64,000 nucleotides of DNA from Alysiella filiformis (GTDB lineage: Bacteria > Pseudomonadota > Gammaproteobacteria > Burkholderiales > Neisseriaceae), in assembly GCF_014054525.1 (NCBI RefSeq), contig NZ_CP059564.1, positions 816,357 through 880,356 on the forward strand. The letters run 5' to 3'. The notes under the pieces were generated by a model. It was not told the DNA's origin. It worked only from the letters and a program-made list of their open reading frames with translations, and did not search any database. Shown here piece after piece: positions 26,658-35,191 of this stretch. The number at the start of each line of letters is the position of its first letter. Position 1 is the stretch's first letter. A program made the position numbers and the translations under genes.

Positions 26658-29120
26658 TCAAAATTTCGCTTGCAAACTTAATGCAAAATGACGAGCAGGT
26701 GCAGTAAAACGCTGAATGCCATTGTGGGCGCAAGTGGCGTGTTGTGGTGCGCCATTGCTGTTATTGCAATTATCCACACGATTGACCGTGCCAAATTCAC
26801 GAATGCTGCGCAAGCTATCCCAAGTAAAATGGCGTTTGTTCAACACATTAAACACCCCAGCGCGTACCGTCAGGTGTTTGCCCACATTGTAATGCCCCAA
26901 CACATCAACCAAAGTGTAATTTTTGCCATGCCGCGCATAAGGCCACGGATTGCGTACATCCTCATTGCTGTGTATGGTATCAGACGGTTTTTTTGCCTTG
27001 GTGTAGCTGATGTTGGTTGTCAAACCCCATTTTTGTTCAGGGTGTTCATAGCCCAAACCCAGCACCGCACCAAAAGGTTGCAAGGCATTCATGGCGGCTT
27101 TTTCGCCATTGCCTTTGGTCATGTTGCCTTTTTGGTAGCTGGCGGTGAGCGTGCCAAACGTGCCTTGTGGTAAACCAAAATGCCCCAAATTCAGCCTGCC
27201 ATTCAATTCCACGCCTTTGATGGTGGCTTTATCCTGATTCACATTTTGATAAGTGGGGGCTTTTTGTCCCGACACTTCGGGCTGGAACGTGCCTGTTTTG
27301 CCGTCAAAATATTCCAAAGTTTCATTGCCCAAATACGCCAAATCAATGAAATCTTTATAGCGTGTTTGGAAACCCGACACCTGTACATTGCCCCATTTAC
27401 CGCCACCAGCCCAACCCAATTCAAAATTACGTGCCTGTTCTGCTTTTAAGGCAGGGTTGGCTTTCAGATTGAATTCGGGGTGGGGAAATGCCAACCACAT
27501 TTCATCGGTGGTGGGCGCACGAAACGCGGTGGAAACCTTGCTTTGCACCGCCCAATTTGGCGCAAATTGCCAATCCAAGCTCAAAGCCGTGTTGCCCGAT
27601 TTGAATTTGGCGGTGGCATCGTTCAAACCCTTTTGCGTCATGGCTTTGATGAATTTATCATTGGGCAGTGTGGACATTTTAATCCAATCATAACGCCCCC
27701 CCACGCCAATGCGAAAATCGCCCACGCGAAACACATTGTTGATGAATGCGTGGTGTTTTTTGCTTTGGGCTTCTATCAAAAATTCGCTGTCGCCGCGATT
27801 GCTGGTGAGCATGGTGGGCGCAAAGGCTTTCACGCTGACTGAAAAATTGTCGTTTTGATTGGTGGCTTTGCTGCCGCCTATGCCATAGCTCATATTCCAT
27901 TGGATTTTATTGAAATTCAAATCCTTATCGGCTTTGGCATACCATTGTGCGGTGTCTTGTGTGATGCGGCGAAACATGTACAACACTTCCGAATTGACCC
28001 CTGTTTGGGCAATATTGACGGGAATGTCCCATGTCATGGTACTCATCTGAATGTTTTGTTTGTCGTAGCCCACGTTCAGCTTGTCCCACAAGCCTGTTTC
28101 GGCGCGATTTTCATAGGCTATGCCGCGCCGTTTGGTGTAGGTCACATCTTGGCGGCGGCGTTGCTCATTGGAAGGCTCGGTACCTGAATAGCTGCGCGAA
28201 CCCCATAAATTGGACAATTCGTGGGTGGTGCGGTCTTGGCGATATTCGTCAAATGTGCCAAGCAGGTAATTGTTTTCATTGAGATGATAGCCCAATTTAA
28301 ACAAGGTGGATTTGGAACGATAATGTTGTGGGTCGGGCGAACTGCGTAATTTGCCATAAGCCCCTAAATTGTAAACACTTTCGCCACGTTTGCGGTCGCC
28401 GATTTGTTCGCCTTGGGCGATGACGTTGTGGGTGTCTTGGCTGACGGGGTGGTTTTTGGTTTCGTGTCCGTGGCGGTGGGTATAGACCAAACGTGCGTCC
28501 AGATTTTTGATGCGTCCTGCCACGTCCATTGAGGTCATGGTTTCGCGGTTTTTGCTGGTGTAGCCTGTTTTGGCGGAGGCGGCAAAGGGTTGGTCTTCGC
28601 TGACCACATCGGTGGGCGATTTGGTTTTGAATTCAACTGCGCCACCCAATGCACCACTGCCTGAACCGATGGAATCTGCGCCTTTTTTCACTGCTACTTC
28701 GGCGATGTTTTCCAATTCGTTGGCGTTGCGGTTGGCGTTGAAATTGCCATAGCCGCCAAACAATTCTTGAAAGGCTTCTGATGAGCGGCTTTCGGCTTGT
28801 GCCAATCCATCTATATTGATTGCCACGCGGTCTTTGTCCACGCCGCGAATGGCAAAGCCGTTGGATGCGCCACGTCCGCCTTCTACCACGCTGACCGATG
28901 GGTCGTAGCGCACCATGTCGCGTATGTCTTGTACCAAATTTTGGTCTAATTTTTCGCGTTTGGTTTTGTTTTCGCCCAAACGTGCGGGTGTGCGTTTGCC
29001 GCGTACTTTGACGGTTTCCAATTCTTGATTGTTGTTGGGGGGACTGTCGTCTGCATAAACGGGAAAGGCGTGCAACACCAGCAGGGATATTGCACCCAAT
29101 TTAAAGGGGGTTTTCATCAT
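26658..29120 (-). CDS. hpuB: Hemoglobin-haptoglobin TonB-dependent receptor HpuB
   Basis: Outer-membrane channel that takes heme from hemoglobin with HpuA and TonB energy. The 820 residues compare with about 810 in Neisseria. A signal peptide ends at PVYA (about 23). A TonB box-like ELETVKVRG and a plug follow, with VRYDPSVSVVEGGRGASNGF and DKDRVAINIDGLAQAESRSS, very close to the meningococcal HpuB plug as I remember it. The C-terminus FALSLQAKF ends in Phe. It lies downstream of hpuA, but a repeat is lodged between them. A G7 tract in the coding strand lies at 27696..27702. Confidence 0.92.
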   Translation of the reverse strand: MMKTPFKLGAISLLVLHAFPVYADDSPPNNNQELETVKVRGKRTPARLGENKTKREKLDQNLVQDIRDMVRYDPSVSVVEGGRGASNGFAIRGVDKDRVAINIDGLAQAESRSSEAFQELFGGYGNFNANRNANELENIAEVAVKKGADSIGSGSGALGGAVEFKTKSPTDVVSEDQPFAASAKTGYTSKNRETMTSMDVAGRIKNLDARLVYTHRHGHETKNHPVSQDTHNVIAQGEQIGDRKRGESVYNLGAYGKLRSSPDPQHYRSKSTLFKLGYHLNENNYLLGTFDEYRQDRTTHELSNLWGSRSYSGTEPSNEQRRRQDVTYTKRRGIAYENRAETGLWDKLNVGYDKQNIQMSTMTWDIPVNIAQTGVNSEVLYMFRRITQDTAQWYAKADKDLNFNKIQWNMSYGIGGSKATNQNDNFSVSVKAFAPTMLTSNRGDSEFLIEAQSKKHHAFINNVFRVGDFRIGVGGRYDWIKMSTLPNDKFIKAMTQKGLNDATAKFKSGNTALSLDWQFAPNWAVQSKVSTAFRAPTTDEMWLAFPHPEFNLKANPALKAEQARNFELGWAGGGKWGNVQVSGFQTRYKDFIDLAYLGNETLEYFDGKTGTFQPEVSGQKAPTYQNVNQDKATIKGVELNGRLNLGHFGLPQGTFGTLTASYQKGNMTKGNGEKAAMNALQPFGAVLGLGYEHPEQKWGLTTNISYTKAKKPSDTIHSNEDVRNPWPYARHGKNYTLVDVLGHYNVGKHLTVRAGVFNVLNKRHFTWDSLRSIREFGTVNRVDNCNNSNGAPQHATCAHNGIQRFTAPARHFALSLQAKF

Positions 29121-29155
29121 CTAATCCTAAAAATTGATTTGGGGATTTTCAGGCT

Positions 29156-29307
29156 GAAACCTTTGCAAAACCTACTTTTAAACTGACGTAGGGGCGGATT
29201 TCATATCCGCCCTTTTTTCAATTTATTGATAAGAATGAAAATTTCTGCGAACCTAAACGGGGCAGATATGAAATCTGCCCCTACAAACCGAGTTTTGCAA
29301 AGGTTTC
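29156..29307. repeat. Family A repeat, complete 152-bp copy between hpuA and hpuB
   Basis: Ends are GAAACCTTTGCAAAA and TTTTGCAAAGGTTTC, a perfect 15-bp inverted repeat. The last 140 bases are identical to window positions 1..140. Its two palindromes (GGGGCGGATTTCATATCCGCC and GGGGCAGATATGAAATCTGCCC type) could fold in the hpuA-hpuB transcript. Confidence 0.9.
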
Positions 29308-29325
29308 AGGCTGCCTGAAATGCGA

Positions 29326-30288
29326 TTATCGGTTTTCGCCATTGCTCAATGGGTTCAAATCGGTGGACGTGGTGGTGGTGTCCAATGCGGTGCGTGAGCC
29401 GCCAAATGCCGCGTCCAAATTGGCATTGCCAAATTTCACAATGCCGCCTATTTCGTTACCCGAATGGCGGTCTTGGGCGGTGTATTGGCTCCAAGTGCTT
29501 TGTGCGCCATAAAATGCGCCTTCTACCGCGCCCGTTGCGCTGCCTGAAACGGCTGAACCTTGAAAGGTGTTGCCGTTTACCGATACGTCTTTCATCACAA
29601 TGTCATTGCCAAAATCGCGGTTGCCCAAAATTGTGCCGCCCAGTTTGCCCGTATTAAAATTGACGGTTAGGCGTGAAATGACGGTGGGCGCATCGGCATG
29701 GTTGGCGTTTTTGGGTGTGTAGGATGAATTGACCAATTCGCCATTTTTCACGCGCACCGCCAACACATCGTAGCTGGCTTTGCCTTTGTTGGGATTGTTG
29801 GCACCGCCTTGCATATGGGCAGGGTCTGCCAACACGCCACCGCTAAACAGGCTGCTTGTGCCGTCTTTTGCCAACCATGCGCCGTAGTAGCTGCTTTTGA
29901 CGTGGGCGGCTGGCACATCTACCCCTGCGCCTGTGCAACAGGCAAACAGTTTGCCGCCGTTGTCGGTGTTTTGCATGTATTGTTTGGTGCCAAAGGTTTT
30001 GTCGGGCGATGAATACACGGGACGTATGAGGGTATTGGATTCGCCCAAGGGGTAATATTTGCCATCGGGGGTTTTGTACACCATCAGGCTGCCTGCCGAT
30101 AGCACTTCGCCACCATGGGTGGATACGGTTGCGCGGCTGCTGTCTTGGGTTTGAACTTGGCTTTCGCTCACGGCTTGGGCGGTGTTGAGGCTGACAAACA
30201 CTTTGGGTTCTTCAATGCTGCTGCCCGAGCAGGCACTCAATAACCACGACAGGCAAATGCCTGCACCCAATTTGGTTTGAAATTTCAT
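29326..30288 (-). CDS. hpuA: Surface lipoprotein HpuA
   Basis: Lipid-anchored partner of HpuB that holds hemoglobin. The 320 residues have signal and lipobox LSAC with Cys20. The rest is a beta-rich domain in the TbpB/HpuA barrel style: SYYGAWLAKDG, LTVNFNTGKLGGTILGNRDF, VEGAFYGAQ and EIGGIVKFG. Size fits HpuA (roughly 320-340). Two adjacent Cys (FACCTGAG) are notable. No poly-G tract like the phase-variation tract of meningococcal hpuA is present. It is transcribed toward hpuB and divergently from a Slam gene, its likely surface exporter. Confidence 0.83.
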   Translation of the reverse strand: MKFQTKLGAGICLSWLLSACSGSSIEEPKVFVSLNTAQAVSESQVQTQDSSRATVSTHGGEVLSAGSLMVYKTPDGKYYPLGESNTLIRPVYSSPDKTFGTKQYMQNTDNGGKLFACCTGAGVDVPAAHVKSSYYGAWLAKDGTSSLFSGGVLADPAHMQGGANNPNKGKASYDVLAVRVKNGELVNSSYTPKNANHADAPTVISRLTVNFNTGKLGGTILGNRDFGNDIVMKDVSVNGNTFQGSAVSGSATGAVEGAFYGAQSTWSQYTAQDRHSGNEIGGIVKFGNANLDAAFGGSRTALDTTTTSTDLNPLSNGENR

Positions 30289-30351
30289 AAGATTTCACAT
30301 TCCTAAAATCAACAATCTGAATTAAAATTATTCCTATTTACAAGCCGCGTA

Positions 30352-30380
30352 AATATACCTAAAATTAAATACGATTACAA
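30352..30380 (-). promoter_or_regulatory. Likely hpuA promoter
   Basis: On the minus strand TTGTAA (30375..30380) and TATATT (30352..30357) are 17 bases apart, a good sigma-70 arrangement about 65 bases before hpuA. The region is AT-rich; a Fur site is expected from known hpu regulation, but no convincing one is visible. Confidence 0.65.
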
Positions 30381-30403
30381 ATTATTTCACAAACACACAA
30401 AAT

Positions 30404-31942
30404 ATGTTGCAACACACAGGGTACACATGGTGTGCAATACCGCCTTTATTGCTTTTGTCGGCAACGGCAAATGCCATTGATGTTGATGTGCCAAATGCCG
30501 ATTTAACGCGCGATAATCCTGCCATCAACACCCACATTCAGACAGGCTTTGAATCATTGCGCCCACACCCTTTGCCCCACACACAATCCAGCACACCCAC
30601 ATACGAAATTGACAACCATTATTTGCACACGCACCCACAACTGTTTCATCAGGTGATGCAACACGCGCTCAATAGCCACGACCCGAATTTATTGCAAGCC
30701 CTCAATCGCGCCTACCAAATCCTGCCGCAAGCCGATGAGCAAATCGCACGCCGTGCCAATGGCACTTTGGCGCGTTGGCAAGGCAATTATCGTCAAGCCG
30801 TACCGATTCATCTGGCTTTGCAACGCGATTTTCCGCACGACAGCCGCATTGCGCTGGACACCGCCGCCACGTTAATGGAAGACAAACAATGGCGCGAAGC
30901 ACAAAATGCGTTTGAACACACCCAAAATGCGTTCAGGCTGCCTGAAACGGTGCAGGAGAATGTGCAAGCGCATTTGCAACGCATTGTGCAACACAATCAA
31001 TGGCAAACATCAGGCAGCGTCAGTGTATCGCGTCAAGCCAATGTGAACCGTTCGCCCCCCAGCTACTGTACGCCCATGGCTTGTCATGCGCACGCGCCCG
31101 TTAAAGCATGGGGCGTGCATTATCGCGTGAACATCAGCAAAAATACCCCTGTATGGCGACACCATAATATCTTGTTTCAAAGCCATTTTTCTGGCACAAC
31201 GCATTTTTTTGACGGCAAATCACAATACGACCATGCCTTTGGACGCGCCCATTTGGGCTGGCAATACCAAAACGCCAAGCAAACGTGGCGCGTGTTGCCG
31301 TTTTACCAATGGCAGTTGGCGGGTTCTGATGAATTTGAACACCGCCCTGTGAAAAATAAAACCTTGAAGATGAATGCCTTGGCACACGCCACAGGCATAC
31401 AGCTCATGACCACGCGACAACATTCGCCACGTTGGGCAAGCTCGGTTTCGGCGGAATATTATCGCCAACATCATCGCGATAAAAATCAGGCGGCATACCA
31501 CAATGGGCGATATGGACAATGGGCTTTAACAGGCAGCTTTCGCCTTACGCCACAGCAAACGATTTTGGCACATGGGGGCTGGCAAACTTTTGTGCCACAA
31601 CATCGCCAGTGGGCAGGGCGCGACAATCAGGCAGCCTACACGCGACAAAGTGTGGGCGTGGCGTGGTGGGCGCATTGGCGTGGATTGGGTGGTTTGCACA
31701 CGCAGGTTCAGGCAACTTGGGCGCAGCGCAAACACAAAGGCGTGTCGCTAAACGAACATTTTGTGTGGCAAAAGCAGCGCAATCGTGAGCGTGTGTGGCA
31801 GGTGTCGTTGGCGCACGATAAATGGCAATATGGTGGATTGATGCCACAGTTGGTGTGGTCATACAGCCGCACCAACAGCAGCCACGCTTGGGCAAGGCGC
31901 AAACAAAAACAGCTTGTGATGGAAGTTGTGAAAACTTTTTGA
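30404..31942 (+). CDS. Slam-family translocator next to hpuA (Slam2-like)
   Basis: Outer-membrane protein of 512 residues. A signal peptide (ending TANA, about 25) precedes an N-terminal helical TPR-like part (about 60-200, e.g. NYRQAVPIHLALQRDFPHDSR) and a DUF560-type barrel starting near WQTSGSVSVSRQANVNRSP. The chain ends VVKTF. In Neisseria Slam2 is the translocator for HpuA, and this gene is divergent from hpuA. It is followed after 38 bases by a new lipoprotein gene on the same strand. Two Cys in the first barrel loop (SYCTPMACHA) could form a disulfide. A DUS is in frame as FRLPE. Confidence 0.87.
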   Translation: MLQHTGYTWCAIPPLLLLSATANAIDVDVPNADLTRDNPAINTHIQTGFESLRPHPLPHTQSSTPTYEIDNHYLHTHPQLFHQVMQHALNSHDPNLLQALNRAYQILPQADEQIARRANGTLARWQGNYRQAVPIHLALQRDFPHDSRIALDTAATLMEDKQWREAQNAFEHTQNAFRLPETVQENVQAHLQRIVQHNQWQTSGSVSVSRQANVNRSPPSYCTPMACHAHAPVKAWGVHYRVNISKNTPVWRHHNILFQSHFSGTTHFFDGKSQYDHAFGRAHLGWQYQNAKQTWRVLPFYQWQLAGSDEFEHRPVKNKTLKMNALAHATGIQLMTTRQHSPRWASSVSAEYYRQHHRDKNQAAYHNGRYGQWALTGSFRLTPQQTILAHGGWQTFVPQHRQWAGRDNQAAYTRQSVGVAWWAHWRGLGGLHTQVQATWAQRKHKGVSLNEHFVWQKQRNRERVWQVSLAHDKWQYGGLMPQLVWSYSRTNSSHAWARRKQKQLVMEVVKTF

Positions 31943-31980
31943 CGATATTGGATTTTGACTTAATTGAAAGGATACAAAAA

Positions 31981-33429
31981 ATGAAGGCATTTCGTTTCAA
32001 CACATTGGTTTTGGCGGTGGCAGCCACTTTCACTTTGGCGGCGTGCAGCAGCAACAGCAGTTCGGTAAGCGGCGGCGTGAAAACCAGCTCGGTGCAAAAC
32101 AATTTGACCAGCAACGCCAATTCAGGCAGCACCGCAGCTAAACCCGTTGCCAGCAACAATAATTCAAGCAGCAGCACAGAAAAACCGACTGCCAGCAACA
32201 ACAATTCAGGCAGCGCCACAGAAAAACCGACTGCCAGCAACAATAATTCAAGAAATACCATGGAAAAACCCGTTGCCAGCAACACCAATCCAAGCAGCAG
32301 CACGGAAAAACCGACTGCCAGCAACACCAATTCAGGCAGCACCACGGAAAAACCTGTTGCCAGCAATTCCAATCCAAGCAAACCTGTTGCCAGCAACCCC
32401 AATCCAAGCAACACCACAGAAAAACCAGTTGCCAGCAACCCCAATCCAAGCAACACCACAGAAAAACCTGTTGCCAGCAACCCCAATCCAAGCAACACCA
32501 CGGAAAAACCGATTGCCAGCAACAACAATCCAAGCAGCACCACAGAAAAACCCACTGCCAGCAAAGATGACAAACCCACTGCTGATTTGCGTCCTGAAAT
32601 CGCCAAAGGCTTTGGTGGCGAAAGCGGTGTGATGAGTGTCCCCAGCAGTTTTTTCAATGAAAATTATGAGATGGTGTCGCGTTTTGCTGCCGATGTGGTC
32701 AGCATTAAGCAAGATGGTTCGCTGCAATACCAAAAAATTGATGATGACAAACGCGGTGTGAGCAGCAAAAGTTTCACTTTAAACAACACGCGCATTAATT
32801 TGTTGAACAATTCGTATGAAAATCAATTTACTGAAAATGGCATTGCTTTGAGCCAAATGAAAGCCAGCGATTTTGACGCGGTTGATGACAATGGCAAGGT
32901 AACAGGTGATGCGACCAATCCGCTTCATGCCAGCAAACCCAGTTGGGTGGGCAGCGTGGCAAAAGGCACCATCAACCATTGGGGCGAAGAAAGCAACGAC
33001 ACGGGCAGTTTCCGCAATTTGCGCTATGGCGTTTACAATGACGCGGAAGGCAACAGCCATTTGTTTGTGTTTGGTTTGCCAGCCACGCTCAACCGCAGTT
33101 CTGGCACGATTGAATACGCAGGCAGCGCGATTGTGGGCAAAGACGGTCAATATGAAGGTTTGGGCAATGCCATGTCTGCCACCGCCAATTTTGATACGAA
33201 AAAAGTGGACGTGTCCATCAAACGCAGCGCGGGCGATTTGCGTTTTGGTGGCGACATCAAAGGCAACAGCTTTGAAGGTACGCAAAACAATGTTTACACC
33301 AAAGGCGGATTTTATGGCGGCAACATCAATGCCACATCGCTCAACAGCAATTTGGGCGGCATGTTTACCGTGATTGATGGCGCGGAAAAGGGCGTAAATG
33401 GCGTGTATGGTGGCGCACAGGTCAAATAA
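31981..33429 (+). CDS. Candidate Slam-dependent surface lipoprotein with repeat stalk
   Basis: The 482 residues have lipobox LAAC with Cys22. A low-complexity stalk of 14-residue units (KPVASNPNPSNTTE type) covers about residues 54-197. A beta-rich domain of about 280 residues follows, with SWVGSVAKGTINHWGEE, LRFGGDIKGNSFEG, GGFYGGNINATSLN and end GVNGVYGGAQVK. The ending closely resembles C-terminal barrels of TbpB/HpuA-type lipoproteins. GAAAGGA lies before ATG 31981. It sits directly behind a Slam gene, so surface export by Slam is the natural inference. Ligand unknown; a heme- or host-protein-binding role fits the locus. Not a TbpB: only one barrel domain. Confidence 0.8.
   Translation: MKAFRFNTLVLAVAATFTLAACSSNSSSVSGGVKTSSVQNNLTSNANSGSTAAKPVASNNNSSSSTEKPTASNNNSGSATEKPTASNNNSRNTMEKPVASNTNPSSSTEKPTASNTNSGSTTEKPVASNSNPSKPVASNPNPSNTTEKPVASNPNPSNTTEKPVASNPNPSNTTEKPIASNNNPSSTTEKPTASKDDKPTADLRPEIAKGFGGESGVMSVPSSFFNENYEMVSRFAADVVSIKQDGSLQYQKIDDDKRGVSSKSFTLNNTRINLLNNSYENQFTENGIALSQMKASDFDAVDDNGKVTGDATNPLHASKPSWVGSVAKGTINHWGEESNDTGSFRNLRYGVYNDAEGNSHLFVFGLPATLNRSSGTIEYAGSAIVGKDGQYEGLGNAMSATANFDTKKVDVSIKRSAGDLRFGGDIKGNSFEGTQNNVYTKGGFYGGNINATSLNSNLGGMFTVIDGAEKGVNGVYGGAQVK
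32140..32571 (+). repeat. In-frame 42-bp tandem repeat (VNTR)
   Basis: About ten units of 42 bp (14 codons), each starting AAACC and coding KP(V/T)ASN-x-N-x-S-x-x-TE. Units 1-5 run 32140..32349. Unit 6 is shortened to 30 bp (32350..32379). Units 7-9 give identical peptides (32380..32505). Unit 10 ends at 32547 and a partial unit ends at 32571. All lengths are multiples of three, so changes in copy number keep the frame. Confidence 0.93.
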
Positions 33430-33448
33430 TTTGATGGGATAAATGAAA

Positions 33449-33477
33449 GGGCGGATTGGATTATCCGCCCTGTTTTT
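33449..33477 (+). terminator. Terminator of the Slam-lipoprotein operon
   Basis: GGGCGGAT pairs with ATCCGCCC across a six-base loop, followed by TGTTTTT. The stem is the same sequence as the family A palindrome. Confidence 0.85.
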
Positions 33478-33488
33478 GTGTGGGTTTT

Positions 33489-33614
33489 CAGGCTGCCTTT
33501 CAGTACACGACATTTTTTGATATTGCCACAAACCTACCCCCTCCCCCGCCAGCAGGGGAGGGGACAGGTTGCAGGCAGCCTGAAAGATTTTTGTCGTGTA
33601 CTGAAAGGCTGCCT
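33489..33614. repeat. Nested inverted-repeat element with CCCCTCCCC core
   Basis: Left arm ..CTTTCAGTACACGACA and right arm TGTCGTGTACTGAAAG.. are inverted copies extending into DUS on both sides. The centre holds TTGCCACAAACCTACCCC and a CCCTCCCC/GGGGAGGGG stem. The same plan is seen at 53928..54125. Confidence 0.75.
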
Positions 33615-33625
33615 GAAATGTTTTT

Positions 33626-34477
33626 TTATTTGAATAATGACGCGATTTTGCCCAACAATCCCGTTTCAGGTTCAGGCGATGGGTTGGGGGTATCGTTCAG
33701 GCTGCCTGAAACGCTGGCAGGTGGCGTTTTATGTACATTGAGCGCGGCAAAACTTTGCGTGGTGGGCATGATTTCAATGCTGTTCACATTCATGTGGGCA
33801 GGGCGTTGATAGAGCCACAAAGCGGTGTCGGCAATGTCTTGCGGCGTGAGCGCGTTGGCGTGTTCATACAACTGGGCGGCGCGTTCATCATCGCCTTTAA
33901 AACGCACATTGGAAAATTCCGAACCGCCCACCAAGCCTGGTTCAATATTGCTGACACGCACACCTGTGCCGTGCAAATCGGCGCGTAAATTCAAGCTGAA
34001 TTGGCGCACATAAGCCTTGGTTGCCCCATACACATTGCCCCCAGGGTAGGGATAATTGCCCGCAATAGAACCCATATTGATGACCAAACCGCGACCACGT
34101 TGCACCATTTGCGGCAAAATTTGGCGCGTTAAATAGGTTAAACCGATGATGTTGGTGTGTATCATGGTTTCCCAGTCGTCAAACTCGGCTTGGTGGGCTT
34201 TGTCCAAACCCAAAGCCAAGCCCGCGTTGTTAATCAAACAATCAATTTCATGAAAATGTTCAGGCAGCATGTTGATGTGGTTTAAGGCTGCCTGAATGCT
34301 GTTTTTATCACACACGTCCATGGCAATGGGTTGGAATAATTCGCCCAATTCTTGTTGCAAATCAAGCAGTTTATCTTCACGCCGTGCCGTGCCAATCACC
34401 GCGTAGCCTGCCTGAACAAACGTTTTTGCCATTGCCGCGCCAAATCCTGCCGATGCGCCCGTAATCAAAATTGCCAT
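33626..34477 (-). CDS. Short-chain dehydrogenase (YdfG-like)
   Basis: NADP-dependent oxidoreductase of 283 residues. The cofactor motif GASAGFG is at about 7-13, NNAGLA near 85, the catalytic Ser in NMGSIAGNYPYPGG, and YGATKAY with catalytic Tyr and Lys. It resembles YdfG-type 3-hydroxy acid dehydrogenases. A C-terminal tail beyond about residue 250 (with the DUS-coded VSGSLND) is longer than in YdfG. Start at 34477 follows GGAAAC; the 34546 ATG was rejected. Confidence 0.85.
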   Translation of the reverse strand: MAILITGASAGFGAAMAKTFVQAGYAVIGTARREDKLLDLQQELGELFQPIAMDVCDKNSIQAALNHINMLPEHFHEIDCLINNAGLALGLDKAHQAEFDDWETMIHTNIIGLTYLTRQILPQMVQRGRGLVINMGSIAGNYPYPGGNVYGATKAYVRQFSLNLRADLHGTGVRVSNIEPGLVGGSEFSNVRFKGDDERAAQLYEHANALTPQDIADTALWLYQRPAHMNVNSIEIMPTTQSFAALNVHKTPPASVSGSLNDTPNPSPEPETGLLGKIASLFK

Positions 34478-34578
34478 AATGTTTCCTTTGTTTTTTAATG
34501 AAATTTCAAGTATGATTGCGCGTTTTTCGCGTTGTAAGCGCAACAATCATAACACCACATTGATAAGGAAACCATACC

Positions 34579-35064
34579 ATGAAACAATCCCTGTTGATTT
34601 TCGCTTGTGCCAGCGTGTTGTTGGCAGCCTGTGGCGGACAAGAAAGCACCCCAGCCGCCAACGGTTCAGCCCCAGCCGTGGCAGGCGGCAAAGGCAGCAT
34701 TTCCGAAGACCGTTCAGCCGCTTTCAAATCGTTTATGCCCACCATGTCCAAAATGGGCAAAATGGCAAAAGGCGATGAAGCGTTCAGCCCCGAAGCCTTT
34801 CAGGCAGCCGCCGAGCAATTCAGCAAAGAAGCGCGTGTGCCATTTGAACATTTCCAAAACGACCCCAATGGCAATGGCGATGCCCTGCCCAATATTTGGG
34901 CAAATCCCGAAGCCTTTAAAGCCGAACAAGACAAATTCCTAACCGCCGTAGACAAATTAAACGAAGTGGCAAAAACAGGCAAATTGGAAGACATCAAAAC
35001 CGCATTTGGCAATGTGGGCGCAAGCTGCCAATCTTGCCACGATACTTATCGCCGTCCCAAATGA
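34579..35064 (+). CDS. cycP: Cytochrome c' lipoprotein
   Basis: Periplasmic heme protein of 161 residues, thought to protect against nitric oxide in Neisseria. Lipobox LAAC has Cys18. A four-helix-bundle-like sequence follows with MPTMSKMGKMAKG, and the C-terminal heme site CQSCH-DTYRRPK, the correct position for cytochromes c'. Maturation would need the resB/ccsA products encoded upstream. Transcribed divergently from the SDR gene with AAGGAAA before the start. Confidence 0.9.
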   Translation: MKQSLLIFACASVLLAACGGQESTPAANGSAPAVAGGKGSISEDRSAAFKSFMPTMSKMGKMAKGDEAFSPEAFQAAAEQFSKEARVPFEHFQNDPNGNGDALPNIWANPEAFKAEQDKFLTAVDKLNEVAKTGKLEDIKTAFGNVGASCQSCHDTYRRPK

Positions 35065-35085
35065 TTTTCAGGCAGCCTGAAATCA

Positions 35086-35123
35086 AAAAAACGTGTCAAA
35101 TTCAACAATTTGGCACGTTTTTT
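35086..35123 (+). terminator. Cytochrome c' gene terminator
   Basis: ACGTGTCAAATT (35091..35102) pairs with AATTTGGCACGT (35107..35118), with an A run before and TTTTTT after. Similar hairpins follow the genes at 51847 and 52618. Confidence 0.88.
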
Positions 35124-35170
35124 GTTGCGAGCGTGGCGTTGCGCCGCCACACCCACGCTTTGGGGAGCGG
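35124..35170. repeat. Family D repeat (GTGGCGTTGCGCCGCCAC)
   Basis: A GC-rich palindrome, GCGTGGCGTTGCGCCGCCAC.., adjoins the terminator. It is an inverted copy relative to those at 51720 and 52514. Confidence 0.7.
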
Positions 35171-35191
35171 CACCGCACCCATTTCAGGCAG

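Noticed and set aside
30289-30403. Fur box between hpuA and the Slam gene
   Set aside because: The region is AT-rich, but no stretch fits the 19-base Fur consensus well enough to claim; only a sigma-70 promoter is supported.
32140-32571. CRISPR-like spaced repeats
   Set aside because: Units are contiguous, in frame and without unique spacers; it is a coding VNTR.
31545-32657. 370-residue antisense frame with VLLGLGLLATGFS-type repeats
   Set aside because: It is the reverse reading of the 42-bp VNTR and the end of the Slam gene; hydrophobic repeats are an artefact of the coding-strand repeat.
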